From Rhizobium sophorae (lineage in GTDB: Bacteria; Pseudomonadota; Alphaproteobacteria; Rhizobiales; Rhizobiaceae), in contig NZ_JABFCN010000046.1 in NCBI RefSeq assembly GCF_013087515.1, positions 62,001-126,000 on the forward strand: 64,000 nucleotides of DNA, in the 5' to 3' direction. The position numbers and the translations under genes are program-made. The notes below the pieces were generated by a model. That model did no database searches, was not told the origin of the DNA, and saw only the letters and a list, made by a program, of their open reading frames with translations. Numbering within the stretch: the first letter of the stretch is position 1; each line of letters opens with the position of its first letter. This document shows, one piece after another, positions 42,810 through 51,730 of the stretch.

Positions 42810-43790
42810 TTACTCTGCGGTGGATATCGACAGACGGCGCTCTCGGTACCAGATGAAGAGGCCTGAGGCGATAACGATGCTTGCGCCAAGGAAGGTGTAG
42901 GTTGTCGGTATGTCTCCGAAGACCAGAAAACCCAGCAGGACGACGGCCAGGAACTGGGCATATTGCAGCGGCGCCAGGAATGAGGCGGGTGCGAAGCGAT
43001 GTGCCTGGATCATGAAGAAATGGCTGACGGCGCCGAAGCATCCCGTGGCAAGAAGAACACTCCAGGCGTAGCTATTTTCCGGCCATTTCCAGACGAATGG
43101 CATGACGGGCAGCAGGATGATCGCCGGAAATGCGGCCATGATCAGCAGCATGCTGCCTGAAGATTCGGTGGTCGCGAGACGCCGGGTCAGGATGTTGTAG
43201 CTGGCGCCGACCATGACCGAGATCAGCGAGACGCCGAAGGCCCAGTGAAACCCGTCCATTCCCGGGCGGGTCACGACCAACACGCCGGCAAAACCTGCTA
43301 AGATCGCGAACCACCGATAGCGGCCGACCTGTTCGGACAGAAAGAAAATCGACAGGATTGTCACGAATATCGGCGTCATGAACTGGATAGAGAGTGTCTG
43401 CGCAATTTGCAGATAGCCAAGCGCCAGAAAATTAAGCCCGGTGCAGAAGATCTGGATACCGGCGCGCAGCAACTGGAGCTTCGGCGACCGCGTCCGCCAG
43501 GCATGCGGGGCCTGCCATGGATTGAGGATAACTGCCACCACAACGAAATGCACGGCGAAGCGGAGCCAGACGACTTCCAACGTCGGTACCTCGTGTCCCG
43601 ATAGCTTTGCAGCGGAATCGAGGAAAGCAAAAAGCGTGACCGCGAGAAGCATATATAGAACCGCTTTTGGTCGGTTTTCTTCTGGTGGAGCGGGAAGCGG
43701 ATCAAGGCGGCGACCGTTGGCACCCGACGAGAATGCCTTGGCCAGCGTCCGTCTGGAGGCAGGCTCGAGCCTGCCGGATTGAAAGTTCAT
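42810..43790 (-). CDS. EamA/DMT-superfamily transporter
   Basis: 326-residue protein with about ten transmembrane helices in two EamA repeats, after a 40-residue basic, proline-containing cytoplasmic N-terminus. First helix AVLYMLLAVTLFAFLDSAAK; second-repeat signature ASFLAPLQYAQFLAVVLLGFLVFGD. This is the drug/metabolite exporter family; the substrate is unknown. AGGA lies eight bases upstream of the ATG at 43790. It converges with the ROK repressor gene three bases away and starts near operator 3, which may therefore also affect it. Confidence 0.88.
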   Translation of the reverse strand: MNFQSGRLEPASRRTLAKAFSSGANGRRLDPLPAPPEENRPKAVLYMLLAVTLFAFLDSAAKLSGHEVPTLEVVWLRFAVHFVVVAVILNPWQAPHAWRTRSPKLQLLRAGIQIFCTGLNFLALGYLQIAQTLSIQFMTPIFVTILSIFFLSEQVGRYRWFAILAGFAGVLVVTRPGMDGFHWAFGVSLISVMVGASYNILTRRLATTESSGSMLLIMAAFPAIILLPVMPFVWKWPENSYAWSVLLATGCFGAVSHFFMIQAHRFAPASFLAPLQYAQFLAVVLLGFLVFGDIPTTYTFLGASIVIASGLFIWYRERRLSISTAE

Positions 43791-43846
43791 GGGAGGAGTC
43801 CTGTCATATGGGGAGGAACCTGCGGAGCAGTAACAGATAATTTTAC

Positions 43847-43865
43847 GTTCGTCATCTTGACGAAC
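43847..43865. promoter_or_regulatory. candidate ROK-regulator operator 3, near-perfect palindrome
   Basis: GTTCGTCATCTTGACGAAC has eight-base perfect arms GTTCGTCA / TGACGAAC around TCT. It is in the 166-base region between the EamA gene and the ATPase gene and is the best match of the three-site family. Confidence 0.7.
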
Positions 43866-43956
43866 TAATTATAGGCCTGCAAACTGCATTTCATGTCGAG
43901 GGTAACGTCGATAGGGCTGAAGCCCCAAAAGCGACGATGAATGTGAAGGACGGAGT

Positions 43957-45063
43957 ATGGCTGGGCTTAAGTTGGATCGCGTCACGAAGAGCTTCGGCCA
44001 TCATTCGATACTTCACGGCATTGATCTCGATGTGAACGAGGGCGAATTCGTGGTTCTCGTCGGTCCATCAGGTTGCGGAAAATCAACCTTGCTCCGGCTG
44101 ATTGCCGGCCTGGAAGACACGACGGCCGGTCAAATCTTCATCGATGACCAAGACGTCACGACCGCGCCCCCGGGCGACCGCGGTATTGCGATGGTGTTTC
44201 AATCCTATGCGCTTTACCCGCATATGACTGTCGCAAAAAACCTGTCGTTCGGCCTGGAGAACCTCAAGATGAGCCGCGCGAATATCGATGCGCGCGTCAT
44301 CGAAGCCGCGCGGATGCTGGCGATCGAACCACTTTTGCAGCGCCGCCCCAAGCAGCTTTCCGGTGGCCAGCGGCAACGCGTGGCAATCGGCCGTGCCATC
44401 GTTCGAAACCCGTCGCTATTCCTCTTCGACGAACCGCTATCCAATCTCGACGCGGCCCTTCGCGTCCAGACACGCGGCGAGATCAGCCGATTGCATGAGC
44501 GGCTCGGGGCAACGATGATCTACGTCACGCATGACCAGATCGAGGCGATGACCATGGCCGATCGTATCGTGGTCCTCAATGGCGGGCGGGTTGAGCAGGT
44601 CGGCACGCCGCTCGAACTGTTCGAAACGCCGGCCAACAAGTTCGTCGCAGGCTTTATCGGGTCGCCGCAGATGAACTTTTATAACGGAAAACTGATTTCC
44701 ATCAGCCGCGGCGATGTGACGATAGCGGTGCCGGGTTTTGGTGAAATAGTCCTTCCCTTTCACGCGCCCGGCGCCAGCGAAGGCGAAGAAGTGGTGTTAG
44801 GTATTCGGCCCAACCATTTCCGGATCCAACACGATGCTTCGAACGATCCATTGAGTGTTGAAATGGTTGTCGATTACGCTGAAAGTATCGGGACTGAGAC
44901 CTATATCTATGCGAAGATTCGAGGCAACGAGGCTCCCAGCATCATGCATCTACCTGACCACCTCGCAACCAACGAAGGAGCGCTCCTGCGAATGTTCGTT
45001 GACCGCAGTCGGTGTCATTTGTTTCGAGAAAGTGACGGCTTGAGCTTTGTGTCGCGGACTTAA
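43957..45063 (+). CDS. ABC sugar importer ATP-binding protein, UgpC/MalK type
   Basis: 368-residue ATPase. Walker A GPSGCGKST at about 36-44, Q-loop FQSYALYPH, signature LSGGQRQRVAIGRAI, Walker B LFLFDEPLSNLDA, switch His VTHDQIEAMTMAD, then a TOBE domain from FIGSPQMNFY. The gene stands alone with no permease or SBP beside it, while the SBP-permease operon at 35585 lacks an ATPase. The shared operator sequence suggests they form one importer. MalK-like ATPases can also serve several importers. AAGGACGGAG precedes the ATG. Confidence 0.92.
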   Translation: MAGLKLDRVTKSFGHHSILHGIDLDVNEGEFVVLVGPSGCGKSTLLRLIAGLEDTTAGQIFIDDQDVTTAPPGDRGIAMVFQSYALYPHMTVAKNLSFGLENLKMSRANIDARVIEAARMLAIEPLLQRRPKQLSGGQRQRVAIGRAIVRNPSLFLFDEPLSNLDAALRVQTRGEISRLHERLGATMIYVTHDQIEAMTMADRIVVLNGGRVEQVGTPLELFETPANKFVAGFIGSPQMNFYNGKLISISRGDVTIAVPGFGEIVLPFHAPGASEGEEVVLGIRPNHFRIQHDASNDPLSVEMVVDYAESIGTETYIYAKIRGNEAPSIMHLPDHLATNEGALLRMFVDRSRCHLFRESDGLSFVSRT

Positions 45064-45352
45064 GTTTCCGGCACCCATCGGCAGCGAGATCGCAAGTTTC
45101 TGTTTGTGGCGGCTCTTTTACACGGACCGCTTGGGCTTGAGCGATGGCATAGAAGCTGGGCGGCCCACATTGTCGGGGGCTGACGATGTCACCCGGCTAA
45201 AGGGCTGGAGCGAGCTTTTTCGACCCATGTCCCGAAGATGCGCCGGTTCATTGGCGACGGTCCAGGCCGCATCATTCCAGCGAACTCGGCCGGGAACGAA
45301 GGTCTGATGTCGTCCGAAAACGGCTCACACTTTTCGGGATATGCTCCACGGC

Positions 45353-46753
45353 TCAGTCGACGAATTCGACCGTCACTCCTGGCTTGACCATCTTGGCAAG
45401 CTCGGTGGCATCCCAGTTGGTCAAGCGGATGCAGCCGTGGCTCTGGGTGCGGCCGATCTTTGAGGGCTCGGGCGTGCCATGGATGCCGTAGGTCGGCTTG
45501 GAAAGCGCCATCCAGACGGTGCCGACGGGACCGTTCGGGCCGGGCGGAATGTTGAGGATCTTATCATTGGCGCCCTGCTGGAAATTGATCTTCGGATTGT
45601 AGGTGTAACCGGGATTGAGGGCGACGCGCTCAACATTGACCGTGCCCGATGGAGAGGGGGTATCGGTGGAGCCGATCGACGCCGGATAGGCGGCGAGGAG
45701 ATTGCCGGCGCCGTCATAAGCGAAGACCTGCTTACGCCCCTTGTCGGCGATGATGCGGGCTACCGCGCCGCTTTTCGGCTCGCCTGGATTGACGACCTTG
45801 ATGACGGTGCCGGGAACGGTGAAGTCGGCGCCGGGGTTCATCTCCTTGAGGAAAGCCTCATCCATGTGGAAGCGCTCGGCGAGCATTTCGGTGGTCGAGG
45901 TGTAAGCCAGCGACGGCAGCAGCGCCTTATGCGAATAGTCTTCCGGAATCTCGGCGACGAAGGGGCCGGCCGCATCGGCCGGCGTGATCGTATAGCTGAC
46001 GACGGGCAGCCCGCCGGTCATGCGCAGCTCTTCCAGAATGGCGTCGGTGTTGTTCGGGTCGAGCTTCGAACCGGTCATCTGATCGTAGGCTAAAATCGCC
46101 TTGGTGACGTTCGAACCCATATGGCCGTCGATGACGCCGGGGGAGATGCCGGCGCGGTCGAGGAAGACCTGCAATGCGACGATCTCCGGCTTCGATTTGT
46201 TGTTCAGCGTGATGACAGGTTCATCGGGTGCGGCCTTCGGCTGATCGGCGGGCGGGATCTGCTGGTCGGGATCGATCGAGGCATAATCGTCGCCGGGCTG
46301 CGGATTGCCGATGCTGTTATCCTCGAGGTAGGGCTGGTCGCCGAGCGGATGGCGCTCGATCGCGGCATCGCGCGGAATGCCGCCGGTGACGGCGCCACGC
46401 TCGGAATAACGCGTATCGCCGTCGGGATTGTTGTCGGAATAATAGGGGTCGTTGCCGTACTGGTCGTTATAGACTTCGCGCGGGCCGGGCCGCGGCGGAT
46501 AGTAGCCGCGGGCGCGCATCTCGGTGGCGACGACGTTGCCATAGTCGTCGATCAACACGCGATTGCCGCTACGGTCGCGGGCATAGATATAGCCGGCTGG
46601 AACATAGTCGAGGATTTCGCCGCTCGGTGTCACAAGCACGATATCGCTCTGGCGGCGGTCGCGGAACTGCTGCGCGCCTGCCTCCGGCGGTGTAGCCGCA
46701 AGGGCAGTCAGAGCGGCCGCCAAGCAAAATGCCGACTTCAAAAAGCGATTCAC
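45353..46753 (-). CDS. L,D-transpeptidase (YkuD) with peptidoglycan-binding domain
   Basis: 466-residue periplasmic enzyme that makes 3-3 peptidoglycan crosslinks or anchors proteins to the wall. A Sec signal (SAFCLAAALTALAATPPEAG) is followed by a YIYARDRSGNRVLIDDYGNVV segment and an unusual Tyr/Pro/Asp-rich linker (about 80-180). Next come a peptidoglycan-binding helix bundle (about 185-240, KPEIVALQVFLDRAGISPGVIDGHMG), a LysM-like stretch, and a C-terminal YkuD domain. The catalytic motif is IHGTPEPSKIG then SHGCIR with Cys441. It is transcribed alone. Confidence 0.92.
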   Translation of the reverse strand: MNRFLKSAFCLAAALTALAATPPEAGAQQFRDRRQSDIVLVTPSGEILDYVPAGYIYARDRSGNRVLIDDYGNVVATEMRARGYYPPRPGPREVYNDQYGNDPYYSDNNPDGDTRYSERGAVTGGIPRDAAIERHPLGDQPYLEDNSIGNPQPGDDYASIDPDQQIPPADQPKAAPDEPVITLNNKSKPEIVALQVFLDRAGISPGVIDGHMGSNVTKAILAYDQMTGSKLDPNNTDAILEELRMTGGLPVVSYTITPADAAGPFVAEIPEDYSHKALLPSLAYTSTTEMLAERFHMDEAFLKEMNPGADFTVPGTVIKVVNPGEPKSGAVARIIADKGRKQVFAYDGAGNLLAAYPASIGSTDTPSPSGTVNVERVALNPGYTYNPKINFQQGANDKILNIPPGPNGPVGTVWMALSKPTYGIHGTPEPSKIGRTQSHGCIRLTNWDATELAKMVKPGVTVEFVD

Positions 46754-47114
46754 GTCTCATACCTCGAACAGTGATTGGGCAGACACACACCTGCGAATTT
46801 TGACGCTAGTGTGGAATTTATGAAAGCGTGCTGAACAAAATATGAAAATCACTAAGATTTCCTTTTACTCATAAACGTTTGCGTCCTTGTGTCAGTTCCG
46901 CAAAATCCGCGGTTGCGGCAAAACCACAAGATGGGAACAGCCCCGATTGACGAATGGCGGCGCGAAACCTAACGCTAGCGCATCATGCTTTTCGAAAAGC
47001 GGAATCGATTTTCGGAAAGCATGATGCGTTGATTCAAGGTGTTAGAGCGTTCTTTGTGCGTCCGAAAGGACACACGGCGCTCTAAGGGGCCGACCATTCC
47101 CCGAGGAGACTGTG
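46754..47114. other. intergenic region with palindromic repeats
   Basis: 361 bases between divergent genes. The left 200 are AT-rich and should hold the L,D-transpeptidase promoter. The right part carries a two-part dispersed palindrome (46979-47085). No gene is seen. Confidence 0.6.
46979..47085. repeat. dispersed palindromic repeat (GCGCTGTAG family), copy 3, with extended palindrome
   Basis: First palindrome: CGCATCATGCTTT (46979-46991) and AAAGCATGATGCG (47016-47028), 13 perfect pairs. Second: TTAGAGCG (47042-47049) with CGCTCTAA (47078-47085) enclosing GTGCGTCC-GAAA-GGACACAC. The second part matches the copies at 35198 and 58391. Confidence 0.7.
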
Positions 47115-47954
47115 ATGATCGAATTTGCCGCCGCAAGCGGGCCGCGCCTGATGCTGGACGAAACATCGGTGCTGGATATCGGCGGATGCATCGTCGAAGG
47201 CGTCGACATCGCTCCGAAACGCGCCATTCCCGATGACGGCGACCCGCGAATCGATCACTCGCTCGAGGGCTTCCTGTTCACCTGCGGGCCGGACCATATC
47301 CGCCACCGCCAGCCGATCGCCGGCCGGAACGACGGTAAGGTCTATCCGCTGCACGGATCGGCCTCCGGCCATGCGGCAAAGGTGCTGTGGACGAAGTTCG
47401 AGAACGGCAATGCGGAATGCCGGGCCGATATCGACATCACCACCGTCGAGGGACTGCCGCAGCGCATCGAGCGGCTGTGGCGGATCGATGGTGCGACCGG
47501 CGAGGTGCGGCTCGAGGATCGGGTGGTCAATACCAGCGATCGGACGGTGCCGACCTTCCTGATGTACCACATGAACATCGGCGGCAAATGGCTGGACGAC
47601 GGCACGCGGCTCGAAGGCCGGATGCTGGAAAATGGCGGTTTCCCCTGGGCGTTTGGCGAGGAGCTGGGCGGCATCTTCTGCGTCGCGGCGTCGGCGACGG
47701 AGGAGGGTTTCGCGGAGGTCCGCCTCGGACCGATCGCCGCAATCGGCGGCAGGACGCTGCGTGTGCGCTTCCGTGCCGACACGCTGCCCCATCTGCAGGT
47801 CTGGCGGAACCAGAAGGCGCCGGCCCATATCATCGGCATCGAGCCGGTGTCGCATCGCTGGATATCGCGCGACGAGCTTGAGGCTGCCGGTGAGTTCAAT
47901 ATGCTGGTGCCCGGCGAAAGCCGCAGCTCTGCGCTGACCTTTACCTTCCTGTGA
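47115..47954 (+). CDS. aldose-1-epimerase-like (DUF4432) protein
   Basis: 279-residue beta-sandwich protein of the galactose-mutarotase-like superfamily, nearest to the DUF4432 branch. Supporting pieces are LDIGGCIVEGVDIAPKRA, GFLFTCGPDHIRHRQP, YPLHGSASGHAAKVLW (with the family His), a FLMYHMNIGG strand carrying a second His, and IGIEPVSHRW near the end. It is probably a cytoplasmic sugar mutarotase or binding protein; substrate not known. GAGGAG is six bases from the ATG at 47115, better than the GTG one codon earlier. Confidence 0.8.
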   Translation: MIEFAAASGPRLMLDETSVLDIGGCIVEGVDIAPKRAIPDDGDPRIDHSLEGFLFTCGPDHIRHRQPIAGRNDGKVYPLHGSASGHAAKVLWTKFENGNAECRADIDITTVEGLPQRIERLWRIDGATGEVRLEDRVVNTSDRTVPTFLMYHMNIGGKWLDDGTRLEGRMLENGGFPWAFGEELGGIFCVAASATEEGFAEVRLGPIAAIGGRTLRVRFRADTLPHLQVWRNQKAPAHIIGIEPVSHRWISRDELEAAGEFNMLVPGESRSSALTFTFL

Positions 47955-48025
47955 ACGAAGTGTTGTTGACGCTGGCAGACCTCCGTCGTAGACCTTCAGC
48001 CCACGATTTTTGAGGAGACAAGACG

Positions 48026-48364
48026 ATGGATATTCGCCAGATCGACGATGAATATTCGGTTTCAGGCCAGATCACGCTGGAGGAGCTCGACGAGATCAAG
48101 GCGCTGGGGTTCAAATCGATCGTCTGCCACCGCCCCGACCATGAAAGTCCCGACCAGACGTCGTTCTCCGTTATCGAGGCGCGCGCCAAGGAGCTCGGTC
48201 TCGAGATCGCCCATGTGCCGGTTGGACCGATGGGGGTGACCGAGGAAGCCGTGCAGGGCATGGTCGACGCGCTCGATGAATTCCCGCGGCCGATGCTCGG
48301 CTATTGCCGTTCCGGCGCACGCTCGACGGCGATTTACCAGAAGACCCACCATATCCGTAATTGA
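48026..48364 (+). CDS. DUF442 / TIGR01244-type phosphatase-like sulfur transferase
   Basis: 112-residue protein with the protein-tyrosine-phosphatase-like fold found at the N-terminus of bacterial beta-lactamase-like hydrolases (Blh/ETHE1-like). SVSGQITLEELDEIKALGF begins the domain, and the active-site loop is GYCRSGARS with Cys about residue 94. The family is linked to sulfide/persulfide metabolism, but here it is free-standing without a metallo-hydrolase partner. TGAGGAGAC precedes the ATG. The RidA-like gene follows 69 bases later. Confidence 0.82.
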   Translation: MDIRQIDDEYSVSGQITLEELDEIKALGFKSIVCHRPDHESPDQTSFSVIEARAKELGLEIAHVPVGPMGVTEEAVQGMVDALDEFPRPMLGYCRSGARSTAIYQKTHHIRN

Positions 48365-48433
48365 GGCCGTTCCGGGCGATTTTCCGGCGTTGAACCTCAG
48401 CGCCGTCACCTTTCATTCACTCAGGAGACTATA

Positions 48434-48778
48434 ATGAGCATCAAGCGTATCGACGTCGGCTCGCGCATGAGCGGCGCCGTCATTCACGGCAACACGGTCT
48501 ATCTCGCAGGCCAAGTCGGCGAAGGCGAAAGCGTCACCGATCAGTGCAAGTCATCGCTTGCCGAAGTCGACCGTCTGCTGGCTGCATCAGGCAGCAGCAA
48601 GTCGAAGATCCTGCAGACGATCATCTACCTGTCCGACATCGCCGATTTCGCCGAGATGAACGCCGTCTGGGAAGGCTGGATCGATCCGGCCAATCCGCCG
48701 GCGCGCGCCACCAGCGAAGCCAAGCTCGCTGCGCCGAAATACAAGGTCGAATTCATCGTCACGGCTGCACTCGACTGA
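48434..48778 (+). CDS. RidA (YjgF/YER057c/UK114) family protein
   Basis: 114-residue trimeric-fold protein. NTVYLAGQVGEGESVTDQCKSSL, LAASGSSKSKILQTIIYLSDIADFAEMNAVWEGW and PPARATSEAKLAAPKYKVEF are characteristic. RidA itself deaminates reactive enamines and imines formed by PLP enzymes. The usual Arg in PARATS is present (PARATSEAKL), but this belongs to the shorter Rid-like branch, so the imine deaminase activity is likely, not certain. CAGGAGACT precedes the ATG. Confidence 0.88.
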   Translation: MSIKRIDVGSRMSGAVIHGNTVYLAGQVGEGESVTDQCKSSLAEVDRLLAASGSSKSKILQTIIYLSDIADFAEMNAVWEGWIDPANPPARATSEAKLAAPKYKVEFIVTAALD

Positions 48779-48803
48779 AGTCGCGGCGTCCCTATCCTTC
48801 AGG

Positions 48804-48830
48804 GCCGGTGAGTTTTCTCACCGGCTTTTT
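48804..48830 (+). terminator. terminator after the RidA gene
   Basis: GCCGGTGAG-TTTT-CTCACCGGC followed by five T. It overlaps the last codons of the convergent TPP-enzyme gene. Confidence 0.88.
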
Positions 48831-50476
48831 GTTTGCGCGATTTCCGAGAGCGTGCGTGTCGGCGTGATCGCTTCGGGATCGAGTTTGACTTCGATGATTG
48901 CGGGTTTGCCGCTGGCGCGTGCTCGCTCGAAGGCGAGGGCGAAATCCGCTGTCGTTTCCACCGTCTCGCCGTGGCCGCCATAGGCGCGGGCAAGGGCTGC
49001 GAAGTCGGGATTGGTCAGATCGGTGCTGCTGACACGGCCGGGATACTCGCGCTCCTGATGCATGCGGATCGTGCCGTAGATGCCGTTGTTGACGACGACT
49101 GCGATGATCGGCAGGCCGTAGCGAATGGCAGTGGCGAATTCCTGGCCGTGCATCAGGAAACAGCCGTCACCGGCAAAGCAGATGACTTCGCGCTCGGGAA
49201 AGAGCCGCTTGGCAGCCACCGCCGCCGGCAGGCCGTAACCCATTGAGCCTGAGGTGGGGGCGGCTTGGGTGTTGAAGCGGCGGAAACGATGGAAGCGGTG
49301 CACCCAGGTGGCGTAGTTGCCGGCGCCATTGGTAAAGATCGCGTCCTGCCCGGTATTGGCCTCCAGCCACCCCATGATCGGCCCCATATGGACGGCGCCC
49401 GGACCTGTCGATGGTGGCGTCGACCAGGCGAGATAGGCCTGGTGCAGGCGGACGGTGCGCTCGGTCCAATGCGGTTCGGCCGGCGCTTCCAGATCGGCGA
49501 GGGCGGCCACGAAATCGGCAGGTGCTGCGCAGATGGCAAGATCCGGACGGTAGATGCGGCCGAGCTCGGAAGGGTCGGGATAGATATGCACCAGCGACTG
49601 CTGGGGGTAGGGGATGTCGATCAGCGTATAGGACGAGGACGGCATTTCCGACATGCGGCTGCCGAGGAGGATCAGCAGGTCGCTCTCCTTGATCTCCTTT
49701 GCCAGCACCGGATTGATGCCGATACCGACATCGCCGGCATAGCAGGGATGGAGATGATCGAACAGCATCTGCCGGCGGAAGGAGCAGCCGACGGGCAACT
49801 GGAAACGCTCGGCGAAGCTCTGAAAATCGGCGACGGCATCGGTATCCCAGCGCGTGCCGCCAAGGATCACAATCGGTCGCTCGGCTTTCAGCAGACGGAG
49901 ATAAAAATCGTCGATCTGACGGCGGCCGGGATGGGCCTCGACGTTGGCATAGTGCCGGGCGCGGGGGGCCTCGACCTCGTCGCGCAGCATGTCCTCCGGC
50001 AGTGTCAGCACGACAGGACCGGGCCGGCCGGAGGTTGCGACCGCAAAGGCGCGGGTGACGAACTCGGGAATACGGGCGGCATCGTCGATCTCGCCCACCC
50101 ACTTGGCGAATTCGGTGAAGGCGCGGCGGAACTCGACCTCCTGGAAGGCTTCGCGCTCGCGTGCTTCGCGCTGCACCTGGCCGATGAACAGGATCATCGG
50201 GATCGAGTCCTGCTTGGCGATATGCAGGCCGGCGGAGGCGTTGGTGGCGCCGGGGCCACGGGTCACCATGCAAATGCCGGGTTCGCCGGTCAGCCGGCCC
50301 CAGCAATCCGCCATCATCGCCGCTCCGCCCTCCTGGCGGCAGACGAGGACGTCGATATCGCTGTCGCGCAACGCGTCGAGGACTGCGAGGAAGCTCTCGC
50401 CGGGCACGCAGGAGAGACGCTTGACGCCGTTCGCCTTCAGCGCCTCAACGATCAGTTCTCCGCCCGTCTTCTTCAT
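48818..50476 (-). CDS. thiamine-pyrophosphate enzyme, acetolactate-synthase-like
   Basis: 552-residue ThDP enzyme with the three-domain pyruvate-oxidase/ALS layout. The catalytic Glu is Glu49 in CRQEGGAAMMAD, the central domain spans about 190-330, and the ThDP-magnesium motif runs from GDG (436-438) to NN (463-464). The FAD contacts typical of true acetolactate synthase could not be verified. Transcribed last in a leftward operon, 13 bases after a class III CoA-transferase gene. That pairing suggests a 2-keto or 2-hydroxyacyl (possibly CoA-linked) lyase or decarboxylase rather than branched-chain biosynthesis (inference). The ATG at 50476 follows AAGG. Confidence 0.88.
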   Translation of the reverse strand: MKKTGGELIVEALKANGVKRLSCVPGESFLAVLDALRDSDIDVLVCRQEGGAAMMADCWGRLTGEPGICMVTRGPGATNASAGLHIAKQDSIPMILFIGQVQREAREREAFQEVEFRRAFTEFAKWVGEIDDAARIPEFVTRAFAVATSGRPGPVVLTLPEDMLRDEVEAPRARHYANVEAHPGRRQIDDFYLRLLKAERPIVILGGTRWDTDAVADFQSFAERFQLPVGCSFRRQMLFDHLHPCYAGDVGIGINPVLAKEIKESDLLILLGSRMSEMPSSSYTLIDIPYPQQSLVHIYPDPSELGRIYRPDLAICAAPADFVAALADLEAPAEPHWTERTVRLHQAYLAWSTPPSTGPGAVHMGPIMGWLEANTGQDAIFTNGAGNYATWVHRFHRFRRFNTQAAPTSGSMGYGLPAAVAAKRLFPEREVICFAGDGCFLMHGQEFATAIRYGLPIIAVVVNNGIYGTIRMHQEREYPGRVSSTDLTNPDFAALARAYGGHGETVETTADFALAFERARASGKPAIIEVKLDPEAITPTRTLSEIAQTKSR

Positions 50477-50489
50477 GACAATGCCTTCT

Positions 50490-51692
50490 TCATGACGATG
50501 CCTTCCTCTCGCGCTCGGCGAGTTCCGCCAGAATTTCTGCCTGGTGTTCGCCGAGACGCGGGCTCGGCCTGATATAGTGCAGCGGCGTCTCCGACAGCAC
50601 CACAGGCGTCCTGACACCGGGGATTACCGTTCCGGCGGCATCCGCAAGATCGATGCGCAGACCGCGGGCCTGCACCTGCGGATGGGCGAACATTTCCTCG
50701 ATCGTGTTGATTGCGCCTGATGGAACCGCGTTCTCTTCACAGGCCTTCAGCAGATCCGCCTTCTGCCATTTCAGCGTTTCGGTGGAGACGAGGCGGCGAA
50801 CTTCGTCGCGATTTGCGACGCGGGCCTTGTTGGTGGCGAAACGCTCGTCGCCGGCGATGGCCTCCAGGCCGAGGATGGTGCAGAGGCGGCGGAACTGGCC
50901 GTCGTTTCCAACGGCGAGAATGAGGTAACCATCCGCCGTCGGCACGACCTCATAGGGCGAGATATTGGGATGGGCATTGCCGAGGCGGGTCGGTGCGGCG
51001 CCGGAGACCAGGTAATTCATGTTCTGATTGGCGAGCACGGCCGATTGCACATCGAGCAGGGCCATGTCGACCAACTGGCCTTCGCCTGACTTCAGGGCAT
51101 GGATCAGAGCGGCTTCGATCGCCGAGACGGCATAGATGCCGGTAAAGATATCGGCGATGGCGACGCCTGCCTTCATCGGCTGGCCGTCCGGCTCACCGGT
51201 AATCGACATGAAGCCGGACATGCCCTGGACGATGTAATCGTAGCCGGCGAGGCTGGCATAAGGGCCGTTCTGGCCGAAGCCGGTGATCGAGCAATAGACG
51301 AGCTTCGGGTTGATCTTGCGCAGGCTGTCATAATCGAGCCCGTATTTGACGAGGCCGCCGAGCTTGAAATTCTCGATCACCACATCGGCGGTGGAGACGA
51401 GGCGGCGGACGAGATCCTGGCCTTCGGCGCTCTTCAGGTCGGCGGTGACGGAGCGTTTGCCGCGATTGGCGGCGTGGTAATAGGCGGCCGAGAGATTTTC
51501 GCCGTCGGCGCCCTCGACGAAGGGTGGCCCCCATTGTCGCGTATCGTCGCCGCCGTCGGGATTTTCGACCTTGATGACGTCGGCACCGAGATCGGCGAGC
51601 ATCTGTCCTGCCCAGGGGCCGGCGAGCACACGGGCAAGCTCGATAACCCGGATCCCTGCAAGCGGCGGTTTTTTCGTCACGGTCTCCGTCAT
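50490..51692 (-). CDS. CaiB/BaiF family (class III) CoA-transferase
   Basis: 400-residue CoA-transferase. The family opening LAGIRVIELARVLAGPWAGQMLADLGADVIKVENP is complete, and the nucleophilic Asp is Asp152 in GPYASLAGYDYIVQ. A GVAIADIFTGIYAVSAIEAAL segment and the C-terminal VPSGAINTIEEMFAHPQVQARG are also typical. It moves CoA between a carboxylic acid and an acyl-CoA. GGAGGAAC immediately precedes the ATG at 51692. The neighbouring TPP enzyme likely acts on its product. The substrate is undetermined. Confidence 0.92.
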   Translation of the reverse strand: MTETVTKKPPLAGIRVIELARVLAGPWAGQMLADLGADVIKVENPDGGDDTRQWGPPFVEGADGENLSAAYYHAANRGKRSVTADLKSAEGQDLVRRLVSTADVVIENFKLGGLVKYGLDYDSLRKINPKLVYCSITGFGQNGPYASLAGYDYIVQGMSGFMSITGEPDGQPMKAGVAIADIFTGIYAVSAIEAALIHALKSGEGQLVDMALLDVQSAVLANQNMNYLVSGAAPTRLGNAHPNISPYEVVPTADGYLILAVGNDGQFRRLCTILGLEAIAGDERFATNKARVANRDEVRRLVSTETLKWQKADLLKACEENAVPSGAINTIEEMFAHPQVQARGLRIDLADAAGTVIPGVRTPVVLSETPLHYIRPSPRLGEHQAEILAELAERERKASS

Positions 51693-51730
51693 GTTCCTCC
51701 GGGCTCGCATTCTTAGATCTGGGCTTAGAT

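Noticed and set aside
45047..45307. An 86-codon frame downstream of the lone ATPase gene
   Set aside because: Overlaps the ATPase end in another frame, lacks a ribosome-binding site and has gene-unlike codon use.
48818..51692. Oxalate degradation pair (oxc/frc)
   Set aside because: The TPP enzyme N-terminus resembles acetolactate-synthase-like proteins rather than the oxalyl-CoA decarboxylase pattern; only the CoA-transferase class matches.
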